From Xiphias gladius (taxonomy: Eukaryota > Chordata > Actinopteri > Istiophoriformes > Xiphiidae), in contig NC_053412.1 of assembly GCF_016859285.1 (NCBI RefSeq), forward strand, positions 522,501 to 586,500: a stretch of 64,000 nucleotides of DNA. The letters run 5' to 3'. Shown here piece after piece: positions 24,246-34,145 of the stretch; position 1 is the first letter of the stretch; each line of letters begins with the position of its first letter. Under the pieces are notes generated by a model, which worked only from the letters and a program-made list of their open reading frames with translations, was not told the DNA's origin and ran no database searches. Both the position numbers and the translations under genes were made by a program.

Positions 24246-24617
24246 TGTAACTTTCAAAACACAAGGGTCGACATTCAAGAGCACATATAAAGGGGCTGAT
24301 ACATCCGACCCCCCGCAGTCTAAAATACCAGCCTGAAAGTAAATGAGACTAAAAACAGGAGACCAACCTACTGAGCATCATGGAACAAAGTGGAGAAATG
24401 TGACTCTGAGAACTCTCCTAATGAGCTTTACGTAGTTTGACTAATCTGACCGGATGAAAAACCAAAATGACGCCAATTTACAGGAAGCTGAAGTGAATCA
24501 GAATGATGGAAAAGTAAATGATGTAAATAACGAAGCTGATTAAAAAAAACTATGAAGTCGACCAAATTAATCTAAACGACACTGATGGAAAGTTACAGTT
24601 GACTTCATGGGGTCTGA

Positions 24618-24618
<1 letters not shown>

Positions 24619-24683
<65 letters not shown>
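24619..24683. repeat. (CA)n microsatellite
   Basis: About 32 uninterrupted CA units, one of the longest pure dinucleotide tracts in the window. An interrupted TG tract follows at 24746-24783. Confidence 0.95.
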
Positions 24684-24684
<1 letters not shown>

Positions 24685-24979
24685 AGCTATATGAAAGTTC
24701 ATGTCACAGTTTGCTCAGAAACGTGACAGCTCTGACAAGAAGTGTGTGTGTGTTTGTGTGTGTGTGTGTGTTGTGTGTGTGTGGAGAGATAACAGGAATT
24801 TGGTTTCAGTGGTTTTTATTCATTCAGCCTTTAGTTTCATTTGTGTTCACACATTGACTGAAGCTGAACTCAGCTACTGACCTGAACAATGAACCAACAG
24901 ACGACACTAGAGCTCAAACTGTGCCTTTACTGACTGTTTGACTGCAGTGTGGAGCTCTTGTAAACATTGAATGTATTTA

Positions 24980-25175
24980 GAAATTACAAGCCATAATCAA
25001 ACATTTAAGAAGTGGTTTATGATACATTATCATGAATTTATCAGTAGCTATAAGGACATTTTAAGTGTTTATCAATCTACAGCATTTGTTCTAACTTCTC
25101 CTATTTTCTATTATTCCAGCTGTGTTTTACTATGTTGTCGTTCATTATCTGTTCATCCAGCAGCCTCCACTGACG
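24980..25175. repeat. Dispersed repeat, copy A
   Basis: Contains agctataaggacattttaag, then tattattccagctgtgtttta and ccactgacg. The same blocks in the same order occur at 46370-46545 in an EIF5B intron. I do not know its family. Confidence 0.65.
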
Positions 25176-25301
25176 TGTGTCCACAGGAGAAATTTTTAGC
25201 TGTTCTGAGCCTGGCTCAGATCAAAGTTCACACAATTTGGATTTTTTTTGGGAAAATAGCCTACGTGGCCCCCACATGTAAGAATCTAAAAGTAGTTCAA
25301 C

Positions 25302-28300
25302 TCAAAACGTCGTCTCTCCATTTTTTGGCTTTGAACAGTTTCTTACATTTTTGTTGGGCAGAGTGACGTTCAGCCCAGCCAGGGTCCTCGCTCTCAGACT
25401 CAGTTTCTTCTTCCACAGATAATAAAACTCCACACACTGGGAGAGGGACTTGGTCTGAACCTGAACACACACGTGTAATAACAGATTACAGAATGACTCA
25501 GAATGTACCAGACCGAGCTGATGTTTTAACAGAAAATAAAACTCACAGCTCTCTGGACAGTGCTGAAGTCTTTATGATGGAGCTGCAGGGATTTAACCAA
25601 CAACCTCGTCTCTGCTGCACTCCAACTGACACCTATAATATACATATCATCAATACAATACACATTTGTAGCTCTGGCTTAAATATGTGTATCATCAAAC
25701 ATTCATTTGAATCTATATATATATATGGATATTGACCTGTGTGGTTGTTGTTGGATGTTGCAGGAGTCGAAAGGAGCTTCTCCACAGTCAGCTGGGAGAA
25801 CAAAACATAAAGAGACTTTAGTGTCACATCGGTTGTGTTTGATTTAGAAAACTAAAGCAGATATAAACCCTGAGCTCAAACAAACTCAAGCGAAAAGCTC
25901 AAATCAGTTTTTAAGAACGCAAATTTAATTTACGCTTAATGTGGCGACAACTAATAAACATGAAATGTCCAGTGGTTTTATTTAGTAACTATTCTGATTC
26001 TCCATTAGTTTCATGAGATTTATTTTTAAAATCAAATTCCAGGATCCACAACATTACCATTACAAAGGAACATTTTTTCTGAGAGTAAAATGAGAAGGTG
26101 GCTATAATCCCATGCCTCTGTGGTGAAGAACGGTTTTGTTATTTCACGCGACAGATTTCTGTATTTCTTTTTTCTTTGAGGCGCTTGCAGGTACTTCTGT
26201 GCACCAATCGGAATCTAGCAACACTCGTAACGGCTCTGATGACGTTACGAGGGGATTATTTGGGTACTGTCAATCAATTCTGATCAAGCCACATCCACAC
26301 GGTCCTGATGAATCAGATTTGCTGGGTTTTCAGTGTTACAATCTTTATAAACTATAACTAAGGTGTTATCATAACTTTGACTGTTGCTTGTTTAGTCCTA
26401 GATATTTAATGTTGTAGAGAAATACTTGATTTGTAGATTTGAAGCTAAGGTTCCAGTGTCTTTAAGCACAGAGCTGGAGTTGGGACATGCCTAGCATGGC
26501 TTACAGCATAAGGTCTGTCTAAACTTCACAAGTGCACCTACCAATGCCTCTAAAGCTCACAAATTGACACGTATCTTGTTTGTTTAATCTGTGCTCAAAC
26601 AGAGATGTTAAAAACACTATTTGCGGTTTCAGGTGGAGTAATGGCCTGGAACTACATATGTCTTGTTGAACAACAGTTGGTGCAGTGACTGCGTGCAGCT
26701 CCTTGAAGTCTTCACGTCACCGTGAGGTTGTCGCAATCACGCCTGTACGGAAACCAAAACCAAACCCGGTCCTCACTGATTGTATAGTTCCTGTATGTAA
26801 CGCCTCCTAAAACCACAAACTGTCATGTTTACGTTTCTGTTTGTGTACAGATCAATCAAACAGATAAAGCATCTTAGGCGTGTTAGTGAGTGTATTTTTC
26901 TCTCTGTTTTTGACAGGGCCAGGCTCACCTTTTCCCCCTTTTCAGTCTTTATGCTAAGCTAAACTGACCACATCCTGACTTCACTTCTGTACTTCACTGA
27001 CAGACATAGGACTGAAATCCATCTGAACATATCATTCTCAGAACGAAAGCGAGAACTGCTATGGAAAGGATTACACACATCTTCTCATCACTGGTGAAAA
27101 GAGTGAAATAGTTAGTGAATGTAGATATCTCAGTGTAGTAGTGGATCCAAATCTTAATTTAAGACCCATGTCAAAAACTGGTGAAATCGTAAAATACCAT
27201 TTGGCATATTTTAGACAATTAGGAAACTGTCTTTCTATCAAAGCAGCCCAGATATTTATGCATGCTCTGATGCTTTCCCACATTTCCTATTGTATTGCAT
27301 GCAACATTAAACAGTGATTAATTACACTGCTAGCCCTCCGACAAACAAACCTTAAAAATTCTGGATAAAAAGCCAATTCCTTATCATCAATGTAGGACAC
27401 TGGAGAAACATCATCTTCTGAACTTTGAGAATTTTAGACCGTATTCAAACTTTAAATGGCATGGCGCCTCCTCCATTATGCGATTTTGTTTGCTTTCGTT
27501 CAGAGAACTCTATAAAATCCTCAAGAACATCTTCTCTAAGAGATCAGACTTTACCCTTTTGTTGCAGATCATTTGTACAGTTCATTTTCTCAGTGAAAGC
27601 CACAACTCAGATGAAAATTTGCTTTAAGCTAACTCCGTAACAAAACATCAAATGGTAGCATTTATGTTTAATATTGTACACGGTCCCTTACCGATAAAAT
27701 AATCAAATAAAATTAATAAATAATCAATATGATCAAACAGTATTTTAAGAGACCTGAAGTTGTTGATGTCTTATTTTCTAAATGATCTGAAATCTGTCCA
27801 CAGCTCACAGTTTAGAGCAATGAACCAAACAGCCAATCAGATTTTACCAGGAAGTCTCCTCTGCACTCTGATAGGACATGGAGGGCGTACTCTGGGCTGA
27901 CCCTGCCCCCGGGCACCACACTGGACTGAGCCATCGTCAACAGAGCCTCGACTGGATGAACAATGTGTCAGTCAGAACACAAATCAAGTAGAAATCACGA
28001 TTATTATAATGATCACGAAAAGATTTCTGTGTGTGTTTACCTCTCTGTTTATTGACAGGTTTCTCCAGCTCGTCCAGAGGCGTCCACAGCAGCAGTGCAT
28101 TCTGGGCGTCCGAGTGGTTGTACGTGTGGCTGCGTAGGGGCGGGATTTCAGCCTGGTAGTCCCACCCTACATTGATCCTCCTGTGATTGACAGCTCAAGG
28201 TTACCAGGTGATTAGATATTGACGTCATTGAAAAAATGAGGTAAACTTTACGTACGGCTTATTGATTCCTGTTGATAATGTTTCCATGGCAACAATGTCA

Positions 28301-31300
28301 CTGAGTCCATCTGCCAATCAGAGAGTAAAAAAGAAAGTTTAACATCCCATCGTGGCTGTTATCCAATCAGCAGGGGCAACTGTTTGCTTAATGAAAGTCA
28401 CAGATTGCTCGGTTTTCTCACCAGTTCAGAATCAGAATAATGTTTTTGTTTTTACAGAAAATGTAAAATGCATAGTATGGAGGCTAATATGTTTAACTGG
28501 AATAATTACAGATAGCATCAGATGTAAATTATTGTCATTTTGAGTCCGACCGAGTCTGTATTTTTTAGGCCAAATTAGAGATAACAATTTATCAGATGAT
28601 AATTACACCAATCAGCCCCAACATTATAACCGGCCACTGGTTTTTAATGTTGTGGCTAATCGGTGTATGTTTTTAAAATACATACATGACCTAAACAAAC
28701 AGTTTTGATGATGGTTCCTTAAATGTGATTATGAACTAATTGTATAGATATGTAGTGAGTAGGACATTTTATGATATAAAATTAGCTTATCTCTCCAGTG
28801 GACTTACTATGTAACTAAGACACTGGGCCTCAATCACAAATGTTTCCTCATTTTTAAGTAAGAAATATTCTTACTCACCGATCACTTTGAAAACAAACAT
28901 TGATGTTTGAATAAACCTTCTTAATTTGAACATCTGTCATTTCTACTCTGCCATCTCTTACGACTTATGGCCGACATATACGCAGATCCCGAGATATCTC
29001 TTGGACGCTAGAATTTTCTGATAACATCACCCTGCTGTTGCCTTAGTCAGGCTCTATTTTTGGTGAAGTGATCCTGTTGGTATGAAACAATAAAGTGGTT
29101 AAGTTTGCTTTTAAATGATATGATTAGTAAACTGCTTCTGTAGATACCTTTTACATTTTAATAAACCCTTCGCCTTTCTTCTAGAGCCACCTTCTGGACA
29201 AACTCAATATATTAAACTTCAAGAATAGCTAAATCATCAGCATTTCCTAGACATGTGTATTTGTAATGAACAATGCAGCCTCTAGGTGTTGCGAGCAGGA
29301 CCTTTGAATGTTTTAATGATGTATTGACTTACTCTGTGTGTTGTGAAGCTGTACAGTTTGTACTTTCTGCTGCCTCCCGGTGGTGAGGGAGCAGTACAGC
29401 CCTGGCCCCGCCCTGAGGGGACACAGCATGGGCGGAGGGGTGAAGTGACCTCTGCCACCATCAACGCCTCCATCACCACTGACAACTGCTTCATCGTTCT
29501 CATCAGCGCCACCGGCAGCTGCTGCGTTGTCCCCAGGGACCTCTTCCTCTTCTCCCAGGTGCATCAGGCTGCGGTAGAGCACAGCGCCTCCGGTGGCTGG
29601 AGAGAGGTGACCGCATCTCTTCTGGCCACCCCTACACGCCTTGGACACGCCTTTGGACTGGACCGGCACGGAGACGGGCATCACCATGGAGACCGAGGGT
29701 TGGACGTGTGAAGAAGAGGCCTCACTCTAGAGAAAAAAAAGACAATAGTTCACGAGGGGCAGCGTTTCCAACAGTGCGCTTGTGTAAATGACCCTGGGCG
29801 CCGACCTTTTTCAGCCACGCAGCTGATCTGAAACCGCTGTGCGAGCGCATGTGACCGTTCAACGCTGGCAGACTCCTAAAGTCACGCTTGCACACTGTAC
29901 ACAGCAGCCTGTAACACACACACACACGGTACAACAGATTACATTAGAAGCAAGTTTTAATAATTGATAAAAACCGTAATAGACCAATGTAAAGCTAAAG
30001 CTGGTAAGCATATAAAAGGCTTTTAAAGACAATGTAACTGTGAAAACGAGAGGTGAACACCCAAAACCACCACACAACATCTTCATCATCATCATCATCA
30101 CTTCATCTGGGTTACCTGCAGTCCAGAGCCTTAGTGCTGTTTTTAGGTTGAGGCATTTTCATCTGAAAATGAACAGGAAAGGTTTTATATTTATTTATTT
30201 ACTTACTCATTCAACGTTTTTATTTATTTACTCATTTTCAAATTAACTTTATTATAATCAGGATTACAACTGACAGTAATAACTTTGAATACTTTTTGCG
30301 TATCATACCCACCCAGGTCCAGTCTGGTTGACCTCCTCCTCGTCCCGTACTTCTTCCTCCTCCTCCACAATCCTGTCTCCAGATCAGCCCAGCACGAAGG
30401 CTTGGAGACTGGACAGCACCGCTGGCATTCTGGCCTCCTCCCCATGGAGAGAAACCGGTCTCTAGGCCGCTGTCAGCGTTGAAGAGGCCCATCTGGTCCT
30501 GGATCGGCTCAGTTTGGCTCGGGAGGAGTTGTCGGCTGGTCTGATGTAGGTACAGCTGACTGGGTTCGGAGCTCAGAGGGTAGCTGTCAGACTCACGTAG
30601 ACAGCAGCTGAGGGTTTGCTCTCTGCTCAGCTGTGTGGATGTTTGTGTGTGACAACCCAATCTCTCTTTCCTGGGATGCATTTGAGGAACGGGGCTGGAG
30701 ATGGTTGGGGTTTGTGGGTAATGAGGACTTGGACCAGGGGTAGTGGGACTACAAAAGGATTGTGGGGCATTACTGTCATGGTAATTGTCAGGGAAAAACT
30801 GTGTGTTGGTGAAGTCTTCAGTAGATGTTGAGCTCCACCTTCCCAGGGCAATTCCTCCAGACATGGGACCCAGTGGAGAGCACTGCATCTGGGACGGCGT
30901 TGGCTCCAGAGGCCCCCATGTGTCCTGACCTGGACCAGGTGCGTCACCCTGTCCATACACGCCGCTGTCAAGGAGTATGTGAGTGTTATAAGGCAGTCTG
31001 CTTATCTCCTCCAATTCATCCCTGAGGTGAGTCACACCAGTACTGAGCTGGTTCGGGAGACGGAGATCTGGGTGTGGTGGGGTCTGGTTCTATTTCAAAT
31101 CAGAGATAAAAAAGATAAGAATTCAGTTACGAGAATCAGTGGCAGTTCTGGCTCTGGCTTTTCACGAAATAGAAGAGACGACATCTTGCCTGGTAGGAGT
31201 AACTGTAGCTGTTGACAGGGCAGGGAAGTCCGGAGGGGTGTTCAGATTTGTTCCAGTCCGGATTATCTAAACATGGGTCGGAGGTTTGGCTGGAGAGTTG

Positions 31301-32430
31301 GTTCTGGGGCGGGGCAAAGAAATGAGGGGAGGTTATCTGGCACTGGGGTACAAGGTGAGGGGAGGTTACCTGGGTCTGAGGGAGGTGGTGAGGGGTGGTC
31401 ACATGGGCTTGATGAAGGGGGTAAGAGGGGGTTGCCCGGGACTGGGGTACACAGTGAGGCGAGGTCACGTGGGAATGGGGGAGGAGGTGAGGGGAGGTTA
31501 CCTGGGTCTGAGGGAGGTGGTGAGGGGTGGTCACATGGGCTTGATGAAGGGGGTAAGAGGGGGTTGCCCGGGACTGGGGTACACAGTGAGGCGAGGTCAC
31601 GTGGGAATGGGGGAGGAGGTGAGGGGAGGTTACCTGGGTCTGAGGGAAGTGAGGGGAGGTTACCTGGGGATGAGGGAGGTGAGGGGAGGTAACCTGAGGA
31701 GGTGGGAGGTGAGGGGAGGTCACCTGGGGATGAGGGAGGTGAGGGGAGGTCACCTGGGGATGATGGAGGTGAGGGGAGGTAACCTGGGAGGTGAGGGGAG
31801 GCTACCTGGGGATGTGGGAGGTGAGGGGAGGTCACCTGGGGATGAGGGAGGTGAGGGGAGGTAACCTGGGGATGTGGGAGGTGAGCGGAGGTTACCTGGG
31901 GATGGGGGAAGTGGGGGGAGGTCACCTGGGGATGATGGAGGTGAGCGGAGGCTACCTGGGGATGAGGGAGGTGAGGGGAGGTCACCTGGGGATGAGGGAG
32001 GTGAGGGGAGGTCACCTGGGGATGAGGGAGGTGATGAGCCGAGGTTACTTGGGTCTGACATGTAAGCTGACGGCAGGTTACCTGGGGATGAGGAGGTGCA
32101 TAAATAAGTAAACTTGAAAGTAAGCCAGTAAGTAAGTTTGTAAATAAGTAGAGTGGATAAATTAGTCAAAAAGTAGAAAGGTAAGTAAAAGAACAGAACA
32201 AGTAAATAAGTATGTAGATTAATAACTGTAGAAGTAAGTCTTTAAATAAAGAATTGCATCAGGTAAGTGTGTAAATAACCAGGTAACTAAGTAAGAACCT
32301 TGACATGAGGAGGGTTTCCATGGTTCCTGAATGACGAGGGGGAGGACAGGGGAGGAGGTGACTGGGACAGAGTGGAGTGATGGATGATGGGAGGAGGAGA
32401 GGACGAGGTGAATGTCCACAAGTCAGACAT
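25302..32430 (-). CDS. TRERF1/ZNF541-family ELM2-SANT zinc-finger co-repressor
   Basis: Exons in reading order are 32430-32299 (start; donor weak), 31266-31190, 31021-30313, 30162-30116, 29908-29806, 29726-29333, 28310-28256, 28180-28041, 27951-27848, 25791-25737, 25632-25547 and 25460-25347. All phases agree, giving 672 codons. If the last donor is not used, 14 more codons lead to TGA at 25302. A C2H2 finger (C325, C328, H341, H345; FRSLPALNGHMRSH) precedes MVMPVSVPV and TPPPMLCPLR. An ELM2 domain starts near residue 507 (INVGWDYQAEIPPL) and a SANT domain near 606 (DFSTVQRA, SLSQCVEFYYLWKKKL). ELM2-SANT pairs bind and activate HDAC1/2 in the nucleus. The finger and the MVMPVSVPV block favour TRERF1 or ZNF541 over MIDEAS. 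The intron after exon 2 starts with GC. First coding exon and C-terminal end are the weakest parts. Confidence 0.75.
26460..27000. repeat. Dispersed repeat in an intron of the ELM2-SANT gene
   Basis: One end has gcttacagcataagg and the other tttatgctaagctaaactg, with caaacagagatgtt inside. These are blocks shared with the ttagcttagc-core copies at 7960 and 21220, here in the opposite direction at the right end. It may be an element with inverted ends. Edges approximate. Confidence 0.45.
27060..27650 (+). mobile_element. Relic of a non-LTR retrotransposon (LINE), 3' part of the reverse transcriptase ORF
   Basis: On the plus strand, broken frames read YLSVVVDPNLNLRP, then KAAQIFMHALMLSHISYCI, and after stops and frame changes ILDRIQTLNGMAPPPLCDFV. 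These resemble the region after the reverse transcriptase domain in vertebrate LINEs (LGV..D..L, A..l..al..s.ldYC, HG.AP..L). Stops between the blocks show it is inactive. It lies in the intron between exons 27951-27848 and 25791-25737 of the ELM2-SANT gene, in the opposite orientation. Confidence 0.7.
28604..28667. mobile_element. Imperfect inverted repeat, probable MITE remnant
   Basis: Left arm 28604-28631 (tacaccaatcagccccaaca...) and right arm 28639-28667 (...tgttgtggctaatcggtgta) are complementary over about 28 bp with a few mismatches and a 7-bp spacer. A third arm-like copy is at 51963-51988 (ctgatcagcctcaacattaa). I read this as the fused ends of a short DNA transposon common in fishes. 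It lies in an intron of the ELM2-SANT gene. Confidence 0.65.
31300..32095. repeat. G-rich VNTR, 30- and 33-bp units with a 132-bp duplication
   Basis: At 31630-32095 the unit is about 30 bp on the plus strand (tcacctggggatgagggagg then tgaggggagg), repeated at least 14 times with small changes. At 31361-31624 a 132-bp block of four 33-bp units is present twice and appears identical base for base. Because all periods are multiples of three, long open frames appear on both strands (TSPHLPHPQV and SSPGDLPSPP motifs on minus). In the gene model it lies in the first coding intron of the ELM2-SANT gene. Confidence 0.9.
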
Positions 32431-32485
32431 GTTGTCATGCACGCACACACCTGTTAACAATGAGTGTAAGTGTGTTTATGTACAT

Positions 32486-32489
<4 letters not shown>

Positions 32490-32519
<30 letters not shown>
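32490..32519. repeat. (TG)n microsatellite
   Basis: About 15 TG units just upstream (in gene orientation) of the acceptor of the first coding exon of the ELM2-SANT gene. Confidence 0.95.
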
Positions 32520-32520
<1 letters not shown>

Positions 32521-34051
32521 TGCGTACGCGTGCGTGTGTGCACAGCAGGTTGTGTGTTTGTTATCTGGCTGACGTCTTCATGTGAATCACGTGATCTGCA
32601 GGACAACACAAAAAGTTAGTAAACTCAGTGAAAGTGCACTTTGAGGAGGCAGAGTCCGTTATTGTCTCCGCGTGGACACTTGTGATTGTGTTATCACCTA
32701 TACGCAGACATGTGGGAGCCTGTGTGTGGACACCTGGGCGTCTATATCTCTACCTGGACGCCAGGGAGTGCGCTATTGTCTCATGGTGGACACCCGGGAG
32801 TCGCTACTGTCTTTGGAAAACTTTTGTGGCGGCTTCGGGAAGGTCCCACGTTGGCTAACACAGGATAAACAGTGGATAACAATGGGCTCAGGTGTTTTTA
32901 CACACATCATATGTGACCATTTTAAAATGATCAAATACTCAGTCATAAATTTCAGACCATGAATGAAATGTTTAGAGATTTTCAGACAAACTATTGAGAT
33001 ATTAAGTCTTAATTTTCAGAGAGTAAGTAGCAAGTTTGACTTAAAAACTCGGAGAACAGTTTTGATAAAACTATTTTAAATAACTCTGATTCCTAACATT
33101 TGACTTTTTAACTTCTTTCTATCTTGGCTGAAATGGACGTCATTATAAATCAAGCATAAAGGTGTATGTGTGGACATAAGTGAATTAAAATAAACGTGTT
33201 AGTAAAAATCCTCTATATCTTCAGTTTTGTGGCAGAGCCGAATGTGAATTCTGACCATCTGTCTCGAACTTGACTTGAGTCAGTCCAGTCCGGAAATGGG
33301 CCCCTGCCATTACGCACGGTCCCAGCAGACAAGTGATGTGGCTCTCGAGTTTCAAGGTCAACGACCTGCATGACTTTTTAACTCTAACGGACAAGAAGTT
33401 GCAACCTAGAAAACCGTTCCTCGGTTTCCATGGTTCGAGATTACGGTTTCTGGATGTTACTGTGATTCGACTGGCTTTACTGGTTTTCAGTGTTCAGTGG
33501 AAGGTTTAACTGAACTTACTAAATTTGATCTTCTATCACTGACTAAATATAGACCACATAGCCGCTATATTTATCTATATGACTAAGTGTGATAACGGGA
33601 CACTTCCAAGAATTCACGCCCAGAGACGATTAAAAAAAGAGACACTTTTGAGTTTTAGAACTGAATTTTACATGAAAATCAGCCAAAATTACATTTGATA
33701 CTCTGTTGTTTTGATCTTTATCTCTCCAGTGTTAATTTCCTTCGTTTAGAAACACTTAGCGGGCAGATTAAAACTCCACTAGCATTTTCAGGAACAAAAT
33801 ACCTGTTTCAAATCTTATGTCAAGCAGTGGTCACATTTTTTTTTTCATTTCCTCTTTAACATGTCTGTAACAGCCATCATTTAAATGATAAAACTTTAAA
33901 TAAAATATACAATAAAAAAGTGAGTTATGGATTCCTAGTGTTGTATATGGCAGATAAGTGTCAAGAGTAAATAAAAACAATCGGACGTTACAATGGTGAT
34001 CTAACATCAACATTTAGTTTGAAATTAAATCTAAATAAAATAACTTCTCAC

Positions 34052-34092
34052 CTGAAACATCAGCGACTGCGACTGACTCTGACTCTCAGTGT

Positions 34093-34094
<2 letters not shown>
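34052..34094 (-). other. Possible 5' untranslated exon of the ELM2-SANT gene
   Basis: On the minus strand a consensus donor (TTTCAG|gtgaga) ends a short stretch that carries an ATG nine bases before the donor. Joined to the acceptor at 32450 this ATG would open a different frame from the proposed start at 32430, so it would be an upstream ORF. The 5' edge is not known; a TG/GA repeat (34095-34145) lies directly upstream. Confidence 0.3.

Positions 34095-34145
<51 letters not shown>
34095..34145. repeat. (TG)n(GA)n microsatellite
   Basis: About 18 TG units run directly into about seven GA units. Confidence 0.95.

Larger units (their letters stand above)
20817..25301. other. Region between the C1orf115-like and ELM2-SANT genes
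   Basis: Both flanking genes are on the minus strand. This interval should hold the promoter of the C1orf115-like gene and the 3' end of the ELM2-SANT gene. I looked for a further C-terminal zinc finger of the TRERF1 type and did not find one. It holds repeats at 21220-21440, about 21440-22570, 23930-24245, 24619-24683, 24746-24783 and 24980-25175. Confidence 0.5.

Noticed and set aside
23948-24336. Overlapping Leu/Gly/Asp-rich plus-strand frames
   Set aside because: Come from the degenerate minisatellite.
31286-31864. 192-codon plus-strand frame (Gly/Arg-rich) and similar frames on both strands
   Set aside because: All lie in the 30/33-bp VNTR; open frames follow from unit lengths divisible by three.
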